Below, piece by piece: positions 55,275 to 64,000 of a stretch of DNA of 64,000 bases (position 1 is the stretch's first letter; every line of letters starts with the position of its first letter). The translations under genes were made by a program, and so were the position numbers. The stretch lies in the NCBI GenBank assembly GCA_031772625.1, contig CM062815.1, positions 602,504,505-602,568,504 on the forward strand, given 5' to 3'. The notes beneath the pieces were generated by a model, which worked only from the letters and a program-made list of their open reading frames with translations, had not been told where the DNA came from and ran no database searches. This stretch comes from Pinus tabuliformis (lineage: Eukaryota; Streptophyta; Pinopsida; Pinales; Pinaceae).

Positions 55275-55580
55275 CGTAGGGTAGGGTAGAAAAAAGAAAA
55301 AAGAGAAAAAAAGGAAAAAAGAAAAAAATGAAAAAAAGAGGAAAATAGAAATCTAAGGTGAAAACCTCCTTGGAGGCACCTTAGATTGGCTCATTGGTTG
55401 AAAACCTCCATGAGGCGGTCAATGGGTTGGAAAAAAGAGAAAATAAAAATGGAATAAGATCCCTGGGTGAAAACCTTCCTTGGAGGCGCCCAGGGCAGGC
55501 AATTAGGGTGAAAACCTCCATGAGGCGCCCTAGTTGTTTTTCAAAAAAAAAAAAGAGAAAAAAAGAAAAAGAAAAATAAA
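55275..55580 (+). repeat. Purine tracts and GAAAACCTCC hairpin array
   Basis: Two A/G-only tracts (55290-55350 and 55543-55577) bracket four units with the core GTGAAAACCTCC or TTGAAAACCTCC, each ending in GGAGGC or GAGGCG. Each unit can fold on CCTCC...GGAGG. No coding signal. Confidence 0.8.
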
Positions 55581-55689
55581 GCTAATCTCCATTGAATAAT
55601 TTCATGTTGCAGCAATGACATTGCAGGTTAAAGAAGGACGTTTCATGACAGGAGGAGCACTCAAATCAAGGTCAAAGTAATTGTTCTTG

Positions 55690-55900
55690 TGCCTTCTACA
55701 GGAAGCTCTGTATTTCTACAGGAAACATCCTGTAGAACCTTTGGACGAGCCAAATCCAATTTCAAAAGTGAATCTGATGGTGGGAATCTGTTGATTAGGC
55801 CTACAAGCACTTGTGTGTCCATCCCTTGCCTTCATCCATCATTTTTTCCACCTCCTTGTGCTTCTCATTGTGCTTCTACAGGAACTTCCTGTAGAAATTG
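55690..55900. repeat. TTCTACAGGAA motif cluster, interior 1
   Basis: Copies of TCTACAGGAA occur near 55696, 55714 and 55874, with the reverse forms CATCCTGTAGAA at about 55728 and CTTCCTGTAGAA at about 55887. Pairs face each other and can fold. Confidence 0.75.
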
Positions 55901-56104
55901 TGGGAAACTAGGCATGCATTTCAAAAAGTGGTTTGGCGAACATGGTAGCTTCCTCAAGGGTTCAGAAGTCCTCATGCAATCTTCCAACTCCTCCTCCATC
56001 ATCTCCATACCTGCATCACAGCCAAAATTCATTTTGTCATACCATGCAAACACATGCAAAGGCCTTGAAGCAAAAATACCTAGAGCCAAATTTGTTTTTG
56101 CCAT

Positions 56105-56500
56105 AACTTGAAAACCATGCATCCATTTGACAAACCGTTTTATGGGGAATTGTACAAGGTTGATGACAACATGCCTGAGCAGTTTCAGCCAATTCCGGTG
56201 CACGGTTTCCAAGGAATCAGCCTCCATCACCATCAGCCATTTTTGCATTTTCTCCATAACCGTGCATCCATTTCAAAACCTGTTTCATGGGGATATGCAT
56301 GTGAGTGATGGTAACCTACCCAAGCAGTTTCAGCCGATTCCGATGCACGGTTTCTGAGAAATCAAGCTCTGAAATCTTCAGCCATTTTCCATTTTTCTCG
56401 AAATCCGTGCATCTATTGATCATGATTTTGCTATGGGAGATGCATAATGATGGTAGGAACATGCTCACCTAGTTTCAGATCAATCCGATCTACCGTTTGG
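56105..56500 (+). repeat. Three imperfect repeats of about 150 bp
   Basis: Each unit has a CCATGCATCCATTT or CCGTGCATCCATTT start, a middle TTTATGGGG or TTCATGGGG, then CAGTTTCAGCC-ATTCCG-TGCACGGTTTC. Units start near 56117, 56264 and 56405, the last more decayed. Confidence 0.75.
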
Positions 56501-57213
56501 GAGAAATGGCAAAAAGAAGTTCTGGTTTTGTGACCATGCAGCAGCAGCAGCTTGAACGGGCAGAGTTGAACGTGGAAACGATTGCATGCAGCTCAGATCT
56601 GGCCAGAGGACACCTGCACAAGGAAAAGCAATCAAAAATCATTAGCCAAGCCTCATGCAATCAAAGGATCCAAGCATGCAGCAGCAGAATCAGAGCATGC
56701 AGCAGCAAAAATCTTCGCAGCAGCCAGTCGACTTGCAGGTACGTGACTAAACTAATTCCTCTGTTGCATGAATGTAATTTGAGAACTGTGTGAACAATGA
56801 GATGGTTGGATTTAGACAAATCGGTGGCCAGCTAACTGGCCACCCTCATCCAGTTCAACAGCACTTGGTGGGTGAATGAGACACGTGCGCTCAGCCATCT
56901 CCGGAAGGAAATTGAAAACGGGCAATGGTGAACAGTTAAACTTCAGCGTGCTTGATGGTAAGTGATTACAAGCAGAGGACTACAGTTCATCATTACACTA
57001 CAGTGAGGAACAATACTTCTGGTTGCATGAGGCCACGTACACTTGGCCACTTCTCTCTCTCGCGTGAATCACGCCTCAATTAAAGTTGCTCGGCTGAATA
57101 TTTGCAAGCTTTGGGATAAGAATTGGTTTTAGTAACAATCTCTTCCACTGTAAACCACCATCTAAAAGTACCTGTGCAACAAAGTGAAAAAATGAACAAG
57201 TACTCATGGAACT
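56501..57213 (+). other. Interior segment with CAG-rich patches
   Basis: Two CATGCAGCAGCAG-type patches lie at 56536-56550 and 56674-56708. A frame at 56497-56793 has no recognisable motif. The remainder up to the cullin segment shows nothing I recognise. Confidence 0.5.
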
Positions 57214-57785
57214 CCAGAGACGCTGAAAGATTCAGTTGACTTTGTGCAGCACCTTCTTGATAAGTATGAAAAAATTATTAGCATGGCATTTAGCAATGAT
57301 AAAACTTTCCAAAATGCTTTGAATTCATCATTTGAATTCTTTATTAATTTGAATACAATGTCACCAGAATATATTTCTTTGTTTGTTGATGATAAACTTC
57401 GGAAGGGTCTAAAAGGAGTCAGCGAAGAGGATGTAGAAGTAATACTTGACAAGGGAAAACTGTTTCAGATGATGCTGAGAGGAGTCTAATTGTGAAATTG
57501 AAGACAAAATGTGGTTATCAGTTCACTTCGAAGTTGGAAGGTATGTTTACAGATATGAAGACTTCCAGGGACACTATGCAGGGCTTCAATGCATTGTTGG
57601 CTGGCTCCAATGAAGTCAGCGAAGAGCCTACCTTGGCCGTGCAAGTTCTCACAACAGGTTCATGGCCAACACAGCCAGGTGCATGATGCAACCTGCCCAC
57701 AGAAATCTGGGCTGTGTGTGAAAGGTTTAGGGGATACTATCTCAACACACACACTGGTCGGAGATTGACATGGCAGACTAACATG
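57214..57785 (+). pseudogene. CUL3: Captured cullin-3 fragment, intronless and rearranged
   Basis: Reading 57214-57462 gives LKDSVDFVQ, NDKTFQNALNSSFEFFINLN and SLFVDDKLRKGLKGVSEEDVE. A one-frame shift then joins directly to SDDAERSLIVKLK and CGYQFTSKLEGMFTDMKTS, and on through VLTTGSWPTQP, a TGA, and THTGRRLTWQTNMGT. This is the cullin homology region, and the wording fits CUL3, the scaffold of BTB-type ubiquitin ligases. The segment between DK and GKTVSD (about 28 residues in CUL3) is missing at the frame change. No intron-like sequence interrupts it, so it probably derives from a transcript. It cannot make functional cullin. Confidence 0.88.
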
Positions 57786-58330
57786 GGAACTTGAGGAACA
57801 TAAAGTGCTTATGGGTTCAGTGAAGAATAAAGAAGAAGCAAGGACTAAGGGAACCGGGTGTCTGTTGGATAAGCCAACAAGAGGGAAAAAGAAGATTGTT
57901 TCGTTGCAGGAGGATGATGAGCTTGATGCAGCGTTGGATGCAGCAACTTCAGGGCTCATTGAAACTAAACATGGAAGGTCTCGCCCAACGGAGGATGATG
58001 GGGACAAATTTTCTTTAAATTCTGTCTCAAAAGCTTCCAGATCATTGTCTGCACTCTCAACAGCTCGACATTCAACAAAGTTGCTTGATGCAGGAGATTT
58101 ACCTAAACTGAATCCTCCCACACATGAATTCTGAAGGCTTAGAAGGTCTGTCAATACTCAAGAATCCAACGAGGTTGAGAAACCTCCAAAGGATCAAACA
58201 AACCATTTAAGAAAGCGAGGAAGATGACCTGTATCTGATCAATACTGGAGGAAAGCTACCTCAAGTGATGATGAGCCATGGAATGATTCTGATCACCATG
58301 AAGGCTGGGAAGACGACATCTTGCAAAAAC
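57786..58330 (+). pseudogene. Second gene-like fragment, unidentified
   Basis: Directly after the cullin piece is a clean frame at 57805-58134, rich in Lys, Asp, Glu and Ser (GKKKIVSLQEDDELDAALDAATSG, written here in two parts: GKKKIVSLQEDD and ELDAALDAATSG). It continues through stops as VSDQYWRKATSSDDEPWNDSD to about 58310. The complexity and codon pattern look like a real protein tail rather than transposon sequence. I do not recognise the parent gene. It may be a second captured host fragment. Confidence 0.5.
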
Positions 58331-58364
58331 AGAATGATAGGAATGGACAGCAGGAAGTTAGCAG

Positions 58365-58630
58365 ACTGTTTCTACAGGAAGCCAGCACTGTTTCTACAGG
58401 AAGTTTGGAAAAAGGGCAGCAAAAGGAGAAATCGGCCGAGATTTTAGCTAAGGAGGCAGCACCTATGTTGGCCACCCTAAGCACATCCATCCCCTCCATG
58501 AACACTCATTTCTTTCAAGGTTCGGGCACAATTTAGTCACGGTTCAACCTTCTACAGGAAGCTACAGGACTTTCTACAGGAAGTTCTGTATTTTTACCAA
58601 AAACATCCTGTAGAAGCCTTTTGGCAGGCC
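58365..58630. repeat. TTTCTACAGGAA motif cluster, interior 2
   Basis: TTTCTACAGGAAG occurs near 58369, 58390, 58545 and 58570, with a facing CATCCTGTAGAAG at about 58607. It is the same motif as the clusters at 52665 and 55690. Confidence 0.78.
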
Positions 58631-58942
58631 AGAATCAATTATGGAGAGGGATTTGAAGCTTGAAGTCTGTTGAGGAGGCATGCAACCACTCTTTTCTTCC
58701 ATCCTCCACTGGTTTCATCTCCTTTCACCACCGTTTCCACCATCAGATTGAATATACTTGCACAATCATACCCAAGCTGAGAATTCTTTAGGAAAAGGAG
58801 CAAGTAGTGGGAAGAAGCAAAGAAGCATGGTTTCATGACAGAGAAGAGGACATCACTTCAGAAGCTTGGCATGACAAGGAGGCCATCAGGGCCATCAAAG
58901 ATGAGGAGAGAGATTGGTTGCTCAGAGGATGAGCAACACTTT

Positions 58943-58956
58943 CAGTAGGGGGGTGA
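58943..58956 (+). promoter_or_regulatory. Gag-only element polypurine tract
   Basis: CAGTAGGGGGGTGA lies immediately before the 3' LTR terminus TGATGAGCCCC. Confidence 0.75.
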
Positions 58957-61058
58957 TGATGAGCCCCAAAAATGTACAATTATTTGGGCTCATTCAACCT
59001 CCTAATTTGGCTTAGTCCACCATTCTCATTTGTTTATTGCATGTTTTTGATTATTTTTATGTTGATAGAGTGAATTTGGTTAGTCATTATGCCAACAAGT
59101 CTAATGGGTGCTTTGTGTAGCCTTTTTGGTCAACTTGGAGACAAAATTGAAGGTCTTAATGAGCACTTGGCAGCCAAATTCGTGGGAGAACAAGCTAGAG
59201 GATTTGTAGGAAGGTGTCCCCCTCATTTATGGGCCCTTACCTCGAATTCTCCACCATCAGCTCGGAGTTCAAAGGCCACCAAATCAATGAGCACAAGGGC
59301 AGCCAAGCAAGTCAAGTAGGATTGCTGTTAACTACAAGTCTTGGGCAGCCAAGTCCCTAAATTTTAGGAGGACTGTTGGGTCCTCAAATTGTATAAATAA
59401 GAAGGCTTAGGGCCTGATTTGGGGTTAGCTAGTGGGTAGTCATTTTTGTAGCTAGTAGTTAGTCAATTTGGTTTTTGCTCTTTGTAAGCCAGTTTTGGCA
59501 TGACATTAGATTTTTGATTATGAATAAAGGCAAGCAGATTCGGATCTAACTCTGAGTTTCTAAGGGAGGTATAGCTCTCAGGTTAGGGTCCAACCTGAGA
59601 GAAATAGACCTCCTCTGTTTTGTAGTGTTATTTGCCTTTCGTTCCAGCACTTTGTTTCTTTCCTTTGACATGCAATTCGAAAATACAATCTGCTGATTTG
59701 GTTTTTATGTGATTAAGTAGGATTAGCTTATGGTTAGATTGCTTTCAGTTGCTTAGATCAGAATAGGAGAGTTGTAACTCATTGGAGCTCCAGAAAAGGT
59801 TGAGAGGACCTCATTGCCATCTCTGTTAGAGATTGGGGTGCAGTCTGAACCAACCACCAAAAAAAATGCAATCTTTTCACTTCCATGCACGCTGCAACAT
59901 AGTCATTTTCGTTGAAGATCCATCCATGCACTTTTGATATTGAACCATACTTCTTTATTCCACTTCCATGCACGAGTTTCCTTCACAATTTACATTGCTG
60001 TTCACCAAGTTTATATCACAAGTAGCTTAGGTTAATGAACTTTCGTTTTTGGTGACATTCATAAGCAATTTGTTTCATTTACACTGCTCCACATCATTCC
60101 ACTTCCTTCCTCTTCTTGTCAACCACACCTCAAGTCACCTTCTCGACCTTTGTTCAGCTCGTTCACCTTCCAACTTTTTCATTGCCCACGTAGCTTCATC
60201 TTTTTGACCTTTCGTTGATCCCATCCTTCTATCCACCAACCACTTCGTACACTCTTCCTCCACCATATTTCTCTGCCCCTGAGCCATCACCAGCTCCATC
60301 TCCATCTTACCTATCCACCCATACCACTCCATCACTTCACCATCACCCAAACTTCCACTTACAGCACATCCTGTAGAATTTCACAGACTTCCTGTAGAAA
60401 TCCCTGAGTTTCCTGTAGGATCCCCTGCAGACATCCTGTAGGAGCCTGCAAACTTGGTTGCCGAGCATCCAAACGTTGTAGACTTCTGTAGACTGATGCT
60501 AAGGATCCCTTGGGACCTCTCCTAGCCCCCCTAACCTTTCCCATGCTTTCCTTCCCTTCGAACCGCTCCTGCACAGTCAAACCCTAATCAAAAGCACCAT
60601 CACAATAAATCCAACCACTTAATGAAAAAATACAAAAACATGTCTTTTCAAATGCAAGTAGCTTAGATTCATGCATTTCAACTCACTGCAAGTAATGGCA
60701 TCATTGGTAGAAGTTTCATTCACATTTTTTGCATTGTAAGGGTCAAGCTAGTCAAATTAGGGTTTCTTAGGGTTTCCATGCTTTGTTGGCTTTCAGTTTC
60801 CTTTTTGCAAAGTAGGTTAGCTTCCTTCGAGATAGCTTTCGTCCATCACTCATAAAAGCTTCTTCTGAGAGCATATAGAAGTTGGCTTGAGCCCTAGCGG
60901 ACTTGTGCCAGCTGACCAAGTGACAGCTGCGACAAGAGCTAGTACTTGTGCATACAGCACCGTCGCTTCCAAGTTTGTACGAACTACCGGGTTGATAAAA
61001 TTAGAGATAGGAAGCCCTAGGAGTTGTAGCATTATTGCTACAATACTGGAGCCCACCA
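58957..61058 (+). repeat. Gag-only element 3' LTR (2.10 kb)
   Basis: It is the partner of 51260-53362 with about 1% differences by eye. It is followed by CAAAT and then the resumed Copia LTR. Confidence 0.92.
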
Positions 61059-62885
61059 CAAATCCCTCTGGAAGGACGCCCTAACGCATTGGTTTCTTCA
61101 GTAGTCAACTGAATGGATACCCCAACATCTTAGACCAACCTACCACCCTGAAGTGTTCACAGGATCCAACCTGTAGGCGACTTCATGCACCTACGTAGCA
61201 TCTACCTACCACCCTATAATGATCAAAAGTGAGACAAGATTGTGGAATCCCGTACCATGGACAATGATACACAATACAATATGATTTACAATTATTTTAC
61301 TGTACTTGATTAAATACCCAATCAAACTATGAACTGAAACCCAACCATGACATCATCCCAACAGTGATCCCTATACTCGACACTTGGCAGATTGACTCTT
61401 TTACAATGATGACTCTTTTACAACACTGAGTTTTTGACAAGACCTGACACTTGACTTGACATTGATTCTTGGATCACTTGCAATTGCTGAGGTACTGTTG
61501 TGCTTTCTTCAGGTAATAGTACTTTGGTGCTACATGTCCTTCTAGTATGTGTCTGAGTTGTCCTGAAGTGCCATCCTTCCTGCACATGCATTAACAAGCA
61601 AGACCCAAACAAATACAAAACAATATACTTAAGTTGTCTTGCAAAAACATATGTCAGAGATGATACTCAAAATTAAAATGCAAACACTAATCATACTTAC
61701 CTTTCTGTAGCATACTTACCCTTGACTGTTGTTGTGTAGTCCTTACTACAGTGATCCTTGAATGCATACTTTTTCTTGCCTTCTAGGAGCTCGATATTGA
61801 ATTTGTTGTATATATGTAATTTAGAATCTCCAAGATATGAAATTTAGTCCTTTGGTAGCCCTATGAATCCTCTTTACAACCCCACATGTCTGATTGAGAT
61901 TGGAATCCTCAAGAAATAACTATGCCCAATCTCCCATGATGACCTGATTATAGAATGATTCAGTAGAGCGAAATTGTACGAAGTCCCACATGTAATTGTT
62001 TCAACTTTCAGTCCTCAAAATAATATGCAACAAACTATATTTTATCCTCTTTCTGTCAATTTTTACAAAACTTTAATCTAATGCTCAGAGATAAGGTTAT
62101 GATTATTTTCCCGAGGTCACTTGTTTGACGTGGAATTCAGGAGCCTGCAAAAACCCTAACTTCCTCATATCATATCTCCAAAAATATAGAGAACCAGGAT
62201 CTGAAATTAGGTCACGAGGTTCATCAATATTTATTCTCAAATGGGTTTTAATTTACACTTCCAAAGTTTCTTAGAAAAGATTTATAATGAAAATTCCATG
62301 ATGACTTGTTTGAAGCAACGAAATCCTAGATTCCAAGGCTCTAAACTTGCTTCAAAACCATCCTTCAAACTTGATCATAATTTTGTGCCCTAATCAGATC
62401 TCAACAAAGCCTTAAACTCCCTAATACAGATCGTGCATTTGAAGTTGATGAGGGCGAAAAAGTTACAGAGGTATAAGATAGTTCGTTAAAAGTGCTTACT
62501 TGAGGAGGATATGAGGGTCACAATTTATAGAAATGACTTGAATTGAGAGGGGCTTCAACAAGTGAATGTTGGAGGGATTTTAGGATATTAAAACATTATT
62601 AATTGTTGACTATTAAATGACCAAAACCAATGATGAGTTCTATGGTACAACCCCATGGGGTTTTAGCCCAATAATTGGGTTACTAACTTCCAACACAAAT
62701 ATCTCTCAAACTGTGAAGAATTACCTGGCCTACCATATATCAATGGAAACATATCAACTAGTATAATCCATCTAGAGGATCCTTGACATAGAATAGAGTA
62801 AGTTTTCAAGTAAAAATGTGCATGCAATATTAGGGTAGCCCGTGGTGCTTCTTGGGTTGAAATAATTGACAACCACTGATCAACA
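61059..62885 (-). repeat. 47-kb Copia 5' LTR, piece 2
   Basis: It aligns with 16126-16788 joined to 39594-40733 and 43125-43214, and so preserves the empty sites of both elements nested in the left LTR (AGATG once, at 61658-61662; GAATAGAGTAAG uninterrupted near 62791). It ends CTGATCAACA. Confidence 0.88.
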
Positions 62886-62890
62886 ACTTG
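62886..62890. repeat. TSD ACTTG, right copy of the 47-kb Copia
   Basis: It is the partner of 15843-15847. Confidence 0.88.
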
Positions 62891-63230
62891 AGCCTCATTA
62901 CCATTACCTTGGTTGATTCTTTGGCTACTGGAAGGCGTTTCCAGTTCTTTTAGGGAATTTCCATAGGATACCTCAAAAGAAATATTCGCAAGGCCACGTG
63001 ACTTTGAGAGTGGTAAGGATGATTAGGTCTACATAGGATCTTTCATCATATGCAACAAAAAAAAAAAACCTTTTTCTTGGTTGCTTGATCACATAGCTTA
63101 ATTGTAAGAGGAAAATAACCATTTATATTTTCACTTTTTTTTTATGTATGTGATATTATTGCATTGATACTTACCTCTTTCCCTCACCATACAAAGAGTA
63201 TCACACACTCTAATCAACACCATAGAGGAT
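62891..63230. other. Flank without recognised feature
   Basis: AT-rich with an A run at 63057-63068. No frame or repeat recognised. Confidence 0.5.
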
Positions 63231-64000
63231 CCCATGGTTCCCTATTTATCTAGACACTTTTTAAACCTCCCCCCATTACCAGGAGGTGTGTCAGGACTCT
63301 CGCCATTTAGGCATAGAGGACGTCATGCAGACACCAGTATTGGATCTTCCTTTATTGGTGCATCATTGCTTGGGACCCCTCCTCGTAAAAGTACACCCTT
63401 CACCACCCCAGAAGCATCCCCATATCATACCCCCTTAGGGAGCCCACATACCACTCCTCTAGAAAGTCCCTGAGACACCCATCGAGGTAGTTCTCCTACA
63501 ACTTCCCCATAGAGGGCCCCTTTGCATATAGTTATCCAAAATCATTTCATGATGGTAGGTAGCTCACAGATCCCATTTTTAATATCATTAAACCTCCCCA
63601 ATTTAAGAAAGATAACCAATGAACCAATCTCCCATGGCTAGAATTGGCTTGAAATGCCCACTAAGATCCCTTCAGACATTCCAAAGTTCGAAGGGAAATA
63701 GGGTGGAGAACTAGGAAACCATTTCATGAATTTTCACCTGTGGTATTTTTTCTAATAATATCATTGATGATACTATTACATTACGACTATTTTGACGCAC
63801 CCTAACTGGGCCTGCAGTGAAATTGTATGTTGAGCATCCTCCCACATCACACAGAAACTTTATCTCTCTAGCTACATCTTTCCTCACCTTCTTCCATCTC
63901 TCGTTCCTCCATGATTTGGGTCTGGAACTCCTCACCCACTTCAAACAAGCACCCACTACCCACATCTCGGATCATCTAGATGAATGGTGAAAATGTTGTA
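63231..64000 (+). pseudogene. Decayed Gypsy gag, running off the right edge
   Basis: A Pro/Thr-rich frame (63234-63473, with repeated TPL and SP) is followed, through stops and frame changes, by IPSDIPKFEGK at about 63669-63702, NHFMNFHLWYFF, and then RTLTGPAVK and a THISDHLDEW end. This is the plant retrotransposon gag domain (the usual order is P-KFEGK, FHLWCSSN, RTLTG-A-KWY). It is not linked to any element mapped here and its 3' part lies outside the window. The minus-strand frame at 63711-63965 is a shadow of it. Confidence 0.75.

Larger units (their letters stand above)
51260..61058 (+). mobile_element. Non-autonomous gag-only LTR element carrying a cullin-3 fragment
   Basis: It is 9,799 bp with 2.1-kb LTRs that are nearly identical (roughly 1% differences by eye), primer site TGGCGCCGTTGCCGGGGA, a gag-like ORF with Cys/His-rich motif, and a G-rich polypurine tract. 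There is no protease, RT or integrase, so it would depend on an autonomous partner. The primer site type is common in Athila and other Gypsy elements. The interior carries several tandem-repeat zones and at least one fragment of a cellular gene. It fits the TR-GAG/LARD class of parasitic LTR elements. Confidence 0.9.
15848..62885 (-). mobile_element. Old minus-strand Copia, expanded to 47 kb by nested insertions
   Basis: The outer LTRs (in pieces, about 2.1 kb each once inserts are removed) are bounded by TG...CA and by the same 5-bp TSD ACTTG, so this was one insertion. On the minus strand the order is 5' LTR (62885 to 50984), degenerate primer site, gag with zinc knuckles, protease, integrase, RT and RNase H, polypurine tract, 3' LTR (43214 to 15848). 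An extra partial internal copy plus a partial LTR (43215-45882) sits at the RNase H end. Three elements inserted later account for about 35 kb. The element proper is about 12 kb and is dead. Confidence 0.88.

Noticed and set aside
53978-58956. Search for hidden RT or integrase in the gag-only element
   Set aside because: No YxDD, integrase zinc finger or D-D-E pattern could be read in any frame, so I call it non-autonomous.

Overview
This window looks like nuclear DNA of a seed plant with a large, repeat-filled genome. The signs are plant-type LTR retrotransposons (Copia, a chromodomain Gypsy, a Tat-like Gypsy, and a non-autonomous element carrying only gag), primer sites matching plant initiator-Met and Asp tRNAs, and an AT-rich background. 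A gymnosperm is plausible from the old, deeply nested insertions and the very long LTRs, but that is a guess. I see no intact host gene, tRNA, rRNA or CRISPR. Almost everything from 2.3 to 10.7 kb and from 15.8 to 62.9 kb is nested retrotransposon, and target-site duplications (TSDs) fix most boundaries to the base.

Layout. 1-2315: AT-rich, nothing recognised. 2321-10694: a decayed plus-strand Copia (TSD CAATA, LTRs about 980 bp). It is split by a deletion-derivative chromovirus at 5055-8145 (TSD TGGCC, 333-bp LTRs). 10700-15842: gene-free. 15848-62885: one old minus-strand Copia (TSD ACTTG at both ends) swollen to 47 kb by later insertions. Its left LTR holds a 22.8-kb Tat-like Gypsy (16789-39588, TSD AGATG) and a 2.4-kb Copia remnant (40734-43119). 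The Tat-like element in turn contains a near-intact, very young chromovirus (26932-32779, TSD AAATT, LTRs differing at one base). The right LTR holds a 9.8-kb non-autonomous gag-only element (51260-61058) that carries a rearranged cullin-3 transcript fragment. 62891-64000: flank with a decayed Gypsy gag running off the end.

The most unusual object is the Tat-like element. Its LTRs are about 4.9 kb, and each copy carries the same reading frame of roughly 1,030 codons, with a C-terminal coiled-coil-like half. Behind the 5' LTR, gag-protease is followed by an archaeal/plant-type RNase H placed before, not after, the reverse transcriptase, while the ordinary Gypsy RNase H after RT looks degenerate. 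U3 opens with two consecutive perfect hairpins and then a CpG-rich repeat array. Both LTR-ORF copies are now broken, mostly by CAG-to-TAG and TGG-to-TGA changes that fit cytosine-methylation decay.

Inferred order of events: the 47-kb Copia first, with an internal partial duplication; then the Tat-like element, the Copia remnant and the gag-only element in its LTRs; the chromovirus inside the Tat-like element last or nearly so. The right LTR of the old Copia preserves the empty site of the Tat-like insertion, which independently confirms the nesting.
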